NCBI GenBank assembly: GCA_003427395.1
Contig: BFEA01000369.1
Coordinates: forward strand, 711,121-733,045
Length of the DNA stretch: 21,925 bases
Direction of reading: 5' to 3'
Source of the DNA: Chara braunii
Taxonomy: Eukaryota > Streptophyta > Charophyceae > Charales > Characeae
Part shown: positions 1-8,191 of the stretch, piece after piece
Numbering within the stretch: the first letter of the stretch is position 1
Layout: each line of letters begins with the position of its first letter
Made by a program: the position numbers and the translations under genes
The notes under the pieces: generated by a model
Seen by the model: the letters and a program-made list of their open reading frames with translations, nothing else
Databases searched by the model: none
Told to the model about the DNA's origin: nothing

Positions 1-26
1 TCTATCTCTCTCTATCTATCTATCTA

Positions 27-58
<32 letters not shown>

Positions 59-350
59 GTAGTCCGCAGATACTGAGAAGTCAGATAGGGAGAGGGAGAA
101 AAGGAGATGGTGGACTTAGAAGAGGAAAAAAAAACTTTCTCTCTCTCTCTCTGATCACAGACATCGCAGGCATTCCTACCAGGTCAGTTACATTCTCTCA
201 TCTCTCTCTCACACACACACACACACACACGTACGGACGCACACACACACACTCTCAAACAAGTGTGGTAGCGTATATTCCTATGTAGCAGCGTTAAATT
301 CATTTGGTTTATTGATTTATTTGATTATATATATATATATATATTACGCT
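1..350. repeat. Cluster of mixed microsatellites
   Basis: The stretch contains TATC/TC repeats (1-58), a short TC run (138-152), CA runs (about 208-252) and a TA run (about 326-345), separated by short unique sequence. There is no coding signal. These are ordinary simple repeats, and any translation of them is low complexity. Confidence 0.9.
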
Positions 351-495
351 ATCGACGGGAGTAGTGTTAGGCTAGTCGTGGGGTAGGAGACTTACCTGTT
401 TCTCTCTCTCACTCCCCGTCATCGTCTCCGCCCGTTCGACTAGTTACTCCCCGCTCTCCGACACGATCCGCCGTGTTACGCCGCATGTCGAAGGC

Positions 496-530
496 ATGGC
501 GTGGGAGTCGACCGTCACCACGCTGATCGG
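496..530 (+). other. Possible short first exon with splice donor
   Basis: An ATG at 496 opens 35 nt that run into CGG|GTAAGT, a full match to the 5' splice-site consensus with the intron starting at 531. What follows is a long CTT-rich pyrimidine tract, which would suit an intron. The predicted peptide is only about 12 residues and is not recognised. The call rests on the donor match alone, so it may be chance. Confidence 0.15.
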
Positions 531-554
531 GTAAGTCTCCCTTCCTCACCCTTT

Positions 555-700
555 CTCATCTTCTTCTTCTTCTTCTTCTTCTCCTTCTTCTTCTTCTTCT
601 TCTTCTTATCCTTCTTCTTCTTCTTCTTCTTCTTCTTCTTCTTCTTCTTCCCCCTCCTCCTTCTTATTCCTCCTATCCTTCTTCTACTTCTTCCTATACT
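555..700. repeat. (CTT)n trinucleotide microsatellite
   Basis: The tract is an imperfect run of CTT/TTC units with a few CCT and TTAT interruptions. Read in one frame it gives an almost pure phenylalanine peptide. That is a translation of the microsatellite and not a gene. Confidence 0.9.
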
Positions 701-860
701 ACTTCTCTGCGCGCGCGGCCATTTCCCCCTGCTCCCTACGCGCTAACTCTACCGCACCCCGCTACTTCCTCTCGCCCCCGCTTTCAACTTCCTGTGTTTC
801 TTCCCTTTCCCCGCGCGTCTTCTCCGCTATCCTCCACGCGCGGTTTCCTTCGTCGCTAGC

Positions 861-1045
861 ATGGCCGTACTCCGACCCTTGCTCGCGACTGCCCGTTCAC
901 CACTTTGCTTGCCCGTAGACGCTTCCCTTGCTCTCCTCTCACGAGCACGCTGGGCCAAGCCACGTTCGAAGTTCGCTGTCGTGGCGGATTATCGAGAATC
1001 CTACTGGGAATTAATCTGCCCAAAAATCAGGGCAGGTACAACAAG
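861..1045 (+). other. Possible 5' exon, basic Ala/Leu-rich N-terminus, with splice donor
   Basis: The ATG at 861 sits in a good context (AGCATGGCC) and opens 61 codons that end at AAG|GTAAGT, with the donor GT at 1046-1047. The predicted N-terminus is rich in Ala, Leu, Arg and Ser and nearly free of acidic residues for about 40 residues. That composition is typical of organelle transit peptides. No domain is recognised and no downstream exon could be identified. It may be the 5' exon of a broken or out-of-window gene, or chance. Transcript evidence would be needed. Confidence 0.22.
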
Positions 1046-1054
1046 GTAAGTCTC

Positions 1055-1243
1055 ATTGAAAAAATTCGTGCACGCCGAAAAGTAAAGAAAGGAAAATAAC
1101 TCAAAAATAAAAATAAGAAATCCAAAGAAAAGAAAATAAAAGAAACAAAATCTAACAAGTATCTAACTTCTTAACTACCCTAGACTACCAAGTGTCGTTC
1201 CCTCGTTTTCAAACGACGCTAACAGTAACTACTAATTCTACTA
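1055..1243. other. A-rich non-coding stretch
   Basis: An A-rich segment (1078-1160) is followed by unique sequence. I see no ORF, RNA gene or repeat structure here. Confidence 0.5.
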
Positions 1244-1285
1244 ACTTGGATCACGAGGTCACGGGTTCGAATCCCGGTTGTCTCA
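1244..1285 (+). tRNA. tRNA-like 3' half (T-arm relic)
   Basis: GGTTCGAATCC at 1264-1274 is an exact match to the Pol III B box, the T loop of tRNA. It is flanked by a nearly paired T stem. About 44 nt upstream, where the A box belongs, there is no good match, and no acceptor stem can be closed. This is a truncated tRNA or a tRNA-derived SINE remnant, not a functional tRNA. Confidence 0.35.
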
Positions 1286-1305
1286 GACCGGGTAAACAAA
1301 AATAG

Positions 1306-1329
1306 AGCTCCCCTTTCAAAAAGGGAGCT
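1306..1329. repeat. Short inverted repeat (hairpin)
   Basis: AGCTCCC at 1306-1312 is mirrored by GGGAGCT at 1323-1329. Further TTT/AAA pairing lies inside the arms after one mismatch. It overlaps the terminator side of the tRNA-like unit. Confidence 0.6.
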
Positions 1330-1405
1330 AGCTCAGGGGCGATAGGTCTTGATCCCAGATCCCCCGCATGTCAAACAACGCTGAAACCTACCGAGCTAGC
1401 TCTCA
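1318..1405 (-). ncRNA. tRNA-like Pol III unit (probable SINE head)
   Basis: On the minus strand an A-box-like TAGCTCGGTAGG (1387-1398) is followed 43 nt later by a B-box-like GGATCAAGACC (1345-1355). This is almost exactly the spacing in a tRNA gene. A T5 run lies at 1322-1318, a short way past the tRNA-like 3' end, and fits a Pol III terminator. A four-pair T stem and a short anticodon-like hairpin can be drawn, but the acceptor arms do not pair. The ten-base palindrome GAGCTAGCTC borders both sides (1325-1334 and 1393-1402). Best read as a tRNA-derived SINE head or tRNA pseudogene. Transcription is inferred only. Confidence 0.4.
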
Positions 1406-2348
1406 CTTCGGGTAGAAGGGGATCAGCCTCAGTATGTATACAGCAGCGGGGCTCAGTCCGCCTAGTGACCCGAGCTGGTTTTCTAAGTTTGCGGTACTCA
1501 TGCCTGCCGGACTGCCTGTGTGTTCGCCGGCTTAAGTGTGTGCTCAGCCCACAAGGGCACTTGATTGATCTGAAGGCTCGAAGGCCGGTACTTACCTGTT
1601 GCCATAACATTGAGGGTCGCGGTGGGGAAAATACTCAAGTGTTAGGTCTCTCAGTATCACCTAAAAAGTGGTAGACGCGTGGGAACCGGTCGCCGAGCAG
1701 AAGAAAACAAAAGTTAGCACTTTTAGAGGCCCGGTAGCAGTAGGTAGGCAGGTACCAGTCCAAGTAGCCTGAATCTAACGTTTGTACGAACGAAATCAGA
1801 GTCCATAATGATGTTTCCCTCCTAAAGGGAGGAGACACCGGTTGCTCGCGTGGTCGAGTGACTAGAAAGTTTCTGCCCAAGAGGGATGTGGTCCACTTCA
1901 CATGGGATGTTGAGCGAGGATTTCACCCTCACTTACGGTATACGAGTAAGGAAGGAAGGTACCCCTTCGAGCATGTGCTAGCCATCTGGGCGCTACGGCA
2001 AGCCGATGATCACACAGTTTTAATTGCTCCGACCGTACGGTCGGGGCGTATATTAATTTATTCTGACTAATGTACTGATGACTAAAGTCTCTGTGCATGT
2101 CATAGATCTTACCGACACAATATTAATCCGACTGACCCCTCGACCTCCTCTGTCGACCGGTATTACTACTGGTCCTAACCATCACAGCGCGCGTCATAAT
2201 AACGCACACTCATACTCTCGAAATTTTCTCGTCGATAGGCCGAGGAATTCGGTTCGAGCGTCACACTCAAGCGCGCACACCCTTTCCGTTCCAGATTGGC
2301 TCCATCATGGTAGCCGATGCCGTCACGGTGTCGAATGCAAAAGCATGG
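1406..2348. other. Intergenic stretch, no gene recognised; 16-bp palindrome
   Basis: No ORF here has recognisable similarity or convincing length; the open frames of 60-113 codons overlap on both strands. The perfect palindrome CCGACCGTACGGTCGG lies at 2029-2044 and a five-bp stem at about 1816-1832. Otherwise the sequence appears unique. It could include downstream parts of element A that have decayed beyond recognition. Confidence 0.4.
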
Positions 2349-2374
2349 CCAAATACCCTTGTAAGGGTATTTGG
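2349..2374. repeat. 26-bp near-perfect palindrome at the end of the element A gag
   Basis: The 12-bp arms CCAAATACCCTT (2349-2360) and AAGGGTATTTGG (2363-2374) are exact reverse complements around a 2-nt centre. A second shell of pairing, GGTGTCG (about 2332) with CGACACC (about 2377), extends the symmetry. Recognisable Gag sequence stops at this point, so the palindrome may mark a rearrangement junction. Confidence 0.75.
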
Positions 2375-4137
2375 TCCGACACCGCTTTCTCCCATGGAGG
2401 AGCGTTAGGGTCAACTTGACTCCTAAATCCGGAGCCTCCGCGGCGTCTACCAGTCGCCTTACCTTTTTGGACTGAGGCAGCGACTGTTCCNCCCCCTGAA
2501 ACCTCTATGCTGCCCGCCTCTGAACCTACTCCCTTCTGGTAGTCATCGTCTAACTCAATGGTAGAACCATCATTGTCGACGAACATAATATGGTCGTTCG
2601 CCTTCCAGTTGGGAGACAGTGCTTTCTTCCTTCCATTCGTCGTGGGTTGGTGCCCATGCCCTCTCTTGGCCTCCAGGTCTCGGGCCTTCTTGCTAAATAA
2701 GGGAAAGTTGTGCACATTAATGTTTGCCTCACCTGCCAACTGATTCCTGAGAGGCATGGGAAGGCACGTCAGGTAAGTGGTCAGTAAGACTTGGGGGTCG
2801 TAACGCACTCCAGATACACAAATTAGACACTCTACTGAGTCTGTGGCATCCCTTACTCACTCGGACAATCTAGCGCTCAAAGTCAGGATCGCATCAGTGG
2901 CCTTTTGGGCCTCCTGAGGATCATGCCACCTTTCCTCCACCAGCTTAAGGAAGTCCTCCAGCTTATGGTTGACTGCCCAAGCGCGGAAGTCATGACTGTA
3001 TCCCTGTAGTTGCACTAACCCGCTTAACCATCTTGCTGCACTCCCCTCAAGGTAGGACGCAACCACAAACACTTCCTCATGCAGCAAGGTCATTTTACAC
3101 TTTACGTAGACTGGTACTGACCTCAACCATGTGTCAAGGTCTTCGCCGCTCTTATCCCCTGAGAAGGGTTTGGGTGAGGCGATGGCCGTCTTCGAAACCC
3201 ACTGACCTTGTCCCGGTACTTGGGCCACTCCAGGCTATGGACCCTGGGGCGCAGGCTGCTGCACTAGCTGTTGTTGGGGCTGTGTGCCCTGCGGCTGTGC
3301 TGGCTGTGAGACAGCAGGCTGCCCAGTTACGATAGTCTGCAACGGAGGTTGGGAATACACTGTCTGTACAGGAATCTGTACACTAGTACTTGCGGGCAAC
3401 CCGCCTGTCAAAGGCGTACCAAGGGAAACGCCTGTACCGTTGCTGGAGGGACTACAAATGGGGATACCCCAATCACCGGTGGGACAAAAGGAGGAGGTTG
3501 TACCACAGGCCAGGCACCGGGCCCTGATGGTGATGGTGTGGCCTGAACTCACCCGACCAGCACGGCCAGACTCCTTTGAATGTCCTATAAGAGAGTCGTT
3601 TGGCGGTCCTGCATTTCCACTACATCTAGCAGGACTGTCCGCAGGGTCCTCACATCGTCATCCATATTCATCAGGTCCATCTCCTCTAACTCACTAACGT
3701 CTCTATTGCATCCTTGGTCTTCTTCTGATCATTTTCTCTTTCTCCGCCTTTATCTCCCCTAAAGCCTGTTGTAGTTGTGCCTCGCAAGTAGTTGCTCGCT
3801 GTATGGTGACCTCCTCGGGAGTCAACACTAACTGCTGGTTCGCCATGACACCAGCGGACTGACTCAGGGTCTGTGCGACCATCGCCCCTACAGTTCGTGA
3901 ACTACTGGTCTGGGAACCCTGATGCGCAGCAGTTACCATGGCTGTTGAAGTAGCGGCTTCTCTTGCGAACGCCCTGCTTGCCTCTGCGGCCCTAGCTCTC
4001 CATTGTTGCTGTTGTCTCTCCCTAAGCTGGAGGAACAAAAGTCTGTCACCCTCGGGTCTTAATGCCACGTGGGCTATCGGGCGCCTTGCTGATCGAAGGA
4101 TCCTATCGTCCTCGCTAGTGTTCTCCCTATCAATCAT
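2375..4137 (-). pseudogene. gag: Decayed retrotransposon gag (element A)
   Basis: Gag is the structural protein that forms the retrotransposon particle. The frame starts at ATG 4137. First comes a charged, Gln-rich, coiled-coil-like segment (4137-3705). A second heptad-like segment follows in a shifted frame (about 3700-3545), then a Pro/Gln-rich linker (about 3470-3240). The capsid-like domain (about 3200-2700) has the motifs DTWLRSVP, ASYLEGSAARWL, FRAWAVNHKLEDFLKLVEE and RYDPQVLLTTYL, typical of retrotransposon Gag. A basic tail with GRRRGG follows, but the expected CCHC knuckle is missing. Breaks are TAG at 3237-3235, TGA at 2859-2857, TAG at 3587-3585 and TGA at 3551-3549 in the shifted segment, and frame changes near 3705 and 3545. 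An ambiguous base (n) lies at 2491. The family resembles Gags I associate with the alga Chara; that link is from memory. Confidence 0.72.
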
Positions 4138-5399
4138 AAGCTACAACATTGTACACAATCTGTACTAAAACACTTTAGGTGCCTACCGCATCATAGTGTA
4201 AAGACCAATTTAAAATAAATAAATAATTAATTGGTGGCTATGTCAGAGTATACACAGTTGGGTCCAATAGGTAAGTTCAGATTCCTACAAACGAAGCTAT
4301 TTTTACTTGACTAGTCCGCAAACAGAAAGCAGATAAGAAGAAACTGTTTTACCGATGTTGTCTGTCAGATGTCAATTGCTGTAACATCTAACTAATCAAA
4401 ATAAAAATAGAATCATTTGTTTGGTTGTTTGCAGAGTGGAATCTTTCCCGAATTGATCACATGAAACCTACCCCTCCCTCAGTTCTTCCGGATTGTCGTT
4501 TGACGTCAGCGTTGCTGAGCGATCCAGATGGCGTGCGTGTCTAAAGGTGTGCACACAGTCCACTCATGTGCCCCGAGTATATGCTGAGCTCGCCAGCCCT
4601 ACACAATGTTTACCCTCACGTGCAACGAGGCTTACACCGACCGATTGGCTGATCAAGAGGCGTTTAAGGACGGTCTCCGAAGTCCTCAGGAATTATTTAA
4701 CGCCGCAAACAACACGACGATTACAGCCAATGGAAGGTAACCCCATTGATGCTTATCTATAGACGCCCGGTACTCGTCTCCCCTGTAAGGCTGGCCTGCC
4801 CCTCATAACCCATCTACCAGCGCAGCAGGCAGACAAAGGACAAAGCAGCAAAGCATGCGTGCTCTACTCCTGGTGGATTGGCATGGTGACCGTGACCCAG
4901 TGCTTCGTCCAGGGCCCTTCAAATAGCTCCACCCTCTCCTTCCAGATGCTCCACGTAAATAATGGCGACTCTCAAGGTTGACCGCACTCGACTCCTCACA
5001 TGAGAGGACTCTCAAGACAGAACACACATCCTCACGGTAAGCAGTGTTGAAGAGGGTAGATAAGGTTAAGAGCAACGTACCTCAAAATAGCTGCCCCCAA
5101 CCACAAATATTCTCACCAGATGACCTGATGCCGATTGTGATGACCAATCGCTGCTTCGGCACAACCAGCATTGCACCGCCGTTCCACCTAAGCATCAATC
5201 GCACATCAGATAGTTCTCATCACACTGCGAAACACCCAATAATCACCACGTAGCCTTCCTGGCGATCCCCTCTCCACCTGGTTCGCCTGCTTGCCTTCAC
5301 CCTCCTCACTACACACCTCCCACGGCCGCTCGCCCAGCAGACCGTGTGGATGTACCGCATAGGCAGAAGGCAAGCGCCTGATTAGCGCAACGTACCATA
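4138..5399 (-). other. Leader region of element A, no gene recognised
   Basis: This stretch of about 1.26 kb lies between the primer-binding site and the gag start of element A. It has an AT-rich part (4195-4440) and a GC-richer part (4480-5390). Open frames of 69-90 codons occur on both strands without recognisable domains. A long untranslated leader is also present in element B, so the layout agrees with this being the 5' UTR. Confidence 0.45.
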
Positions 5400-5410
5400 G
5401 CTCTGATACC
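5400..5410 (-). other. Primer-binding site, tRNA-iMet type (element A)
   Basis: The minus strand reads GGTATCAGAGC, which is 11 of the 12 nt of the plant initiator-methionine tRNA 3'-end complement TGGTATCAGAGC; the leading T is C here. It lies upstream of the gag on the same strand and in the right order. This fixes the element as an LTR retrotransposon primed by tRNA-iMet. Confidence 0.65.
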
Positions 5411-5915
5411 GAATTGCAAGGAAAATGAGCGATAGTGAATTCCAGAAACCAAGCAGCATCATACACATGAAACCAGATAGTCGTGACCTCAAACCAAAAG
5501 CAGAATTGCAACTTGAGTTCCACCAAATAAGAACACAGCAAAAGCTCAAAAGTGACAATGTTAGGATAGTTTCATCATCATCAAAATGTCGAACTCCTAT
5601 CTGGAGCTCTGCGCCCAGACTACAAATGGCAGATTCTATCTAGCCTATCTACAATGCCGTTGGTGAAGTCAATTAGACTAGGTCGGGCCTGCCTTCACTT
5701 AGGGCGGTCGTCAGTGCTGCTTACAATGTCGAAAGGGGCTCATTGGGCCTTTATGCCTAGCACATTTCTCACTCTGCCATACTTTCCAGTGTTTCCACGC
5801 CTCTGAGACAGTTACTGCCTGTTTGTTCACCTTTTTTCAGGGCGACCAGGCGTTCACTGCGCGACCCACCGCCCAGCCCGGCGCGTTAACGGGCAAGCCC
5901 GCGGCCAATAGTTGG
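5411..5915. other. Probable element A 5' LTR remnant and flank
   Basis: An LTR of element A should end immediately beyond the primer-binding site, and the minus strand does show TTGCA just before it. The other LTR end cannot be placed, because no second copy was found in the window. From about 5650 to 5915 the sequence is unique and ends at the insertion point of element B. No gene is recognised. Confidence 0.3.
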
Positions 5916-5920
5916 GCCAA
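5916..5920. repeat. Target-site duplication of element B, left copy (GCCAA)
   Basis: GCCAA directly precedes the 5' LTR and is repeated exactly after the 3' LTR at 15999-16003. A 5-bp duplication is the usual size for Ty3/gypsy integrases. Confidence 0.92.
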
Positions 5921-6230
5921 TGTAGCGGACCTTTGGTTGGTCTGTGAGACCAGCCCCTTGGCCTGTTCTCACAGGCCTGTGTTTTATTCGGGGTAGTCCA
6001 GTCCAGGCCGGTACCTCTATCGGTACCAGCCAGTCCACTCCAGTCCCGTCAGTCCACTGGGGTATACCCCAACCATTGTCTGTTTTCGAGATCATTCTAC
6101 ACTGGCATAGTTTTGGAGTACGTGCGTTGGAGTCTTGCGTGGGAGTTGCGTTGTGCTGTCTCGCTCCTCCCTCATCCTCCATCTCCATCATCATCCCTAG
6201 CGGGGCACCGCACCTGGTGGGTCCGCTACA
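5921..6230 (+). repeat. 5' LTR of element B
   Basis: This 310-bp LTR starts TGTAGCGGACC and ends GGTCCGCTACA, a perfect 11-bp terminal inverted repeat. Internal symmetric motifs include TGGTCTGTGAGACCA (about 5938-5952), CACAGGCCTGTG, and GGGGTATACCCC at 6059-6070. The last has a TATA-like centre and is a possible core promoter. Relative to the 3' LTR this copy often carries T or A where the other keeps C or G. Confidence 0.95.
6059..6070 (+). promoter_or_regulatory. Palindromic TATA-like motif in the 5' LTR
   Basis: GGGGTATACCCC is a perfect 12-bp palindrome kept in both LTRs (again at 15827-15838). LTRs carry the element's Pol II promoter, and this is the only TATA-like motif in the central part. 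The role is inferred. Confidence 0.35.
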
Positions 6231-6231
6231 T

Positions 6232-6243
6232 TGGTATCAGAGC
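6232..6243 (+). other. Primer-binding site, tRNA-iMet type (element B)
   Basis: TGGTATCAGAGC starts two bases after the LTR end. It is an exact 12-nt match to the complement of the initiator-methionine tRNA 3' end, the primer used by most plant gypsy and copia elements for minus-strand synthesis. Confidence 0.93.
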
Positions 6244-6364
6244 GGGAACGGAGCATCACGACGCGTGCGTGCAAGCGCCAAGGCCAAGGTCGGCCGCCGC
6301 ACACTCACGCGCCACGTGCCCACGCTGCCCCGCTGCCCCGCCCCGCCCCGCTCCTGGATTTATC

Positions 6365-6452
6365 TATTTTCAAGATCCGGGATGCAGCTGCTGCTGCTGG
6401 GGTTTGAACCCAGGCAGTTGCTGGGCTTGCGCGTGCGTATACCACTGCCATA
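6365..6452 (-). tRNA. tRNA-like motif inside the element B leader (opposite strand)
   Basis: The minus strand reads a compressed A-box-like TGGCAGTGGTA, and about 40 nt later GGTTCAAACCC, an exact B box in a perfect five-bp T stem with a seven-base loop. The acceptor stem does not close. It is a tRNA-derived relic, perhaps a SINE head caught in the leader. Confidence 0.35.
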
Positions 6453-6879
6453 ACACACTCGCCACAGTGTGTCCATGGCCTTGTAGCACGTCACACTCGT
6501 GTTGAAGAGGTGTCGTGCTGCCTATTTACCCCCCCCCCGGCAGCGAGCAGCGAGCAGCGGCCAGCAGGGCAGCAACGACGAGGCTGCTATTTACCCCTAC
6601 CGCCGCCCGTGGCTGCTGCTGCCTGTGCGCGTGGCCACCTGCAGTGCCACGTGGCAGCTTACGGTGGACTTGAAGACCCCCTGTTTCAGGGGCTGCTTTA
6701 CAGTGGTGAGGGTCTGCTTACACAGCAGACCCTAGATCTGCAAATCTGCAAAACTGCTGCTGCTAGGGGCTGATCAAGATCTCAGCCCCCTCTCTCCTCC
6801 AGCTGGCTTGCTGCAGCGAAGGCCAAGACCCTCCTGGTCTTGGTATACCTTGTGCCCTTGGAGACACCAAGGGTCAGGT

Positions 6880-7380
6880 ATCTCTTCTCTCTCTCCCCTC
6901 CCTCTACTAACCCACCCTCCCTACCTCTCCTCTCTCCTCTTACTCACCCCTCCTCTTTCCCCCACCTTCTACTGCCTCTTTTCTCTCCTCCTTTTACCTT
7001 CCCCACCCCAACTTTCTCCCACCACCCACTCTTTTACTCCCTTTTTTTCATTTTCTTTTTTTTCTTTCCCCCTTCTTTTCTCCTTGCTTCTTGATCCCTT
7101 TCCACCTTTCCCCATCCCTCCTCTCCCCCAACTACCACCACATCATCCCGCTACCTCTCACTTCCATTTTTTTCTCTCTCCCACCTATTTCTTTCTTTTT
7201 TCCTTCACTTTCTCATTCCCCTTCCCCCCTACTTCAAATTTTTTTTGTTTTTCTTCTTTCTATCCTTCTTTTGATTTATCTTTTCTTTTTTTTCCAAAAA
7301 TTCGAATCATCTTCTTCCCCACCTTCTTTTCTCATTTTCTGATTTATTTCATTATTTTTCTATTTATTCTGAAAAATTCG
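6880..7380 (+). repeat. Pyrimidine-rich low-complexity tract
   Basis: About 500 nt are dominated by C and T, shifting from C-rich (6890-7150) to T-rich (7150-7380). It shows no coding or repeat-unit structure. Confidence 0.75.
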
Positions 7381-7430
7381 ATTTTCTTTACGGCAACCCT
7401 AAATCTGATTAGGTGTTAGTCTTTCTTGCT

Positions 7431-7477
7431 TTCGGCACACGTTTTGACCCCGTGGGGGTAACGAAGTGCTGCCGAAA
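7431..7477 (+). repeat. Leader hairpin repeat, copy 1
   Basis: TTCGGCA and TGCCGAA form a perfect 7-bp outer stem around an inner ACCCC/GGGGT stem. The centre reads GACCCCGTGGGGGTAACG. Two further copies follow in the leader. Confidence 0.7.
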
Positions 7478-7505
7478 TTTTCCGATTTTCTCTTACTTAG
7501 TATTT

Positions 7506-7547
7506 TTCGGCATACTTCGACCCCATGGGGGTAACGAAATGCTGCCA
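7506..7547 (+). repeat. Leader hairpin repeat, copy 2
   Basis: Related to copy 1 over about 42 bp, with the centre GACCCCATGGGGGTAACG. The inner CCCCATGGGG palindrome is kept. The right outer arm is partly lost (TGCC, then AATT). Confidence 0.7.
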
Positions 7548-7595
7548 ATTTTTTTGAAAAATCGGAACTCCATTTCTCTCCACCTCCTCATCCAC

Positions 7596-7652
<57 letters not shown>
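7596..7652 (+). repeat. (TTTA)n microsatellite
   Basis: About fourteen near-perfect tandem TTTA units between leader hairpin copies 2 and 3. Confidence 0.92.
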
Positions 7653-7656
<4 letters not shown>

Positions 7657-7723
7657 TTCATTTTTTGAATTTTTTTTATTTGCGGCAGTTTGAAACCTAG
7701 TGTGCTTATCTCTCCTTCCCCCC

Positions 7724-7768
7724 TTGGCACATTCTTGACCCCATGGGGGGTAGGGAAATGCTGCCGAA
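7724..7768 (+). repeat. Leader hairpin repeat, copy 3
   Basis: Related to copies 1 and 2: GGCAC, then TTGACCCCATGGGGGGTA, then ATGCTGCCGAA. It lies on the far side of the TTTA microsatellite. The inner palindrome is again the best kept part. Confidence 0.68.
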
Positions 7769-7942
7769 AATTTCAAAAAACTAAATCTTATTTTTCTTTT
7801 CACATTTTGTTTACCTCTTCCCTTAATTATTTTTATTATTTATTTTCTTTTGTTTTTTCTTAAAATCTTGCTGTTTATTTATTTTTCTCCCGCCTTCCCT
7901 ATGCTTGCTATTTTATTTTCTTGATTAGGTCACCGGTACGCT

Positions 7943-7971
7943 ACCCTAACCACTTAAACTTCGGTTAGGGT
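7943..7971 (+). repeat. Hairpin with telomere-like TTAGGG sequence
   Basis: ACCCTAACC (7943-7951) and GGTTAGGGT (7963-7971) form a perfect 9-bp stem with an 11-nt loop, about 220 nt before the gag start. More GGGTT-type motifs follow (7966-7992), but there is no telomeric array. Confidence 0.6.
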
Positions 7972-8191
7972 TTTTCTAGGGCTTAGGGTTCTTCAACCCC
8001 CCGCCCTACTTCCCCCTTCCTATTCAGGCACCCTGGACCCAAACCACCCCTCCCCCTTTGACGGCACCAGCGCTAGCCTTGCTAGCGCCGTCCGCCGCTT
8101 TCTACCGTGGACCCCCCCTTACGCCCTCCGCTCACGCAGACCTCTCGTGGCCCCCTCCAGTCCAGCCCATCACCTCCCCATAGTCGACGGT

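Larger units (their letters stand above)
2375..5410 (-). mobile_element. Element A: truncated Ty3/gypsy-type LTR retrotransposon (5' part)
   Basis: Read on the minus strand, the fragment holds a match to 11 of the 12 nt of the tRNA-iMet primer-binding site (5410-5400), a leader of about 1.26 kb, and a gag reading frame that starts at 4137 and is lost near 2375. No protease, reverse transcriptase or integrase follows, and I could not find a second LTR copy. This is therefore a 5' fragment. The upstream LTR should lie at coordinates above 5411, but its far end cannot be set without a second copy. The orientation is opposite to element B, and no boundary duplication is visible. Confidence 0.6.
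6244..8191 (+). other. Long untranslated leader of element B
   Basis: About 1.95 kb separates the primer-binding site from the first gag ATG. It holds, in order: a GC-rich part with a tRNA-like motif on the opposite strand (6365-6452), a CAG-rich part (6530-6790), a pyrimidine-rich tract (about 6880-7380), three copies of a hairpin repeat (7431-7768) around a TTTA microsatellite, and a 9-bp hairpin at 7943-7971. Open frames here are Ser/Phe/Pro-rich translations of the pyrimidine tract and are not genes. Confidence 0.7.

Noticed and set aside
501-746. 81-codon Phe-rich frame
   Set aside because: It is a translation of the CTT microsatellite.
2068-2090. Another hammerhead core (CTGATGA)
   Set aside because: No GAAA element, stem II or closing stem follows.
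6808-7419. 203-codon plus frame, Ser/Phe/Pro/Leu-rich
   Set aside because: It follows the pyrimidine-rich tract of the element B leader; there is no domain and the composition is explained by the tract.
7943-7992. Telomere repeat array
   Set aside because: Only isolated TTAGGG-like motifs occur; there is no tandem array.
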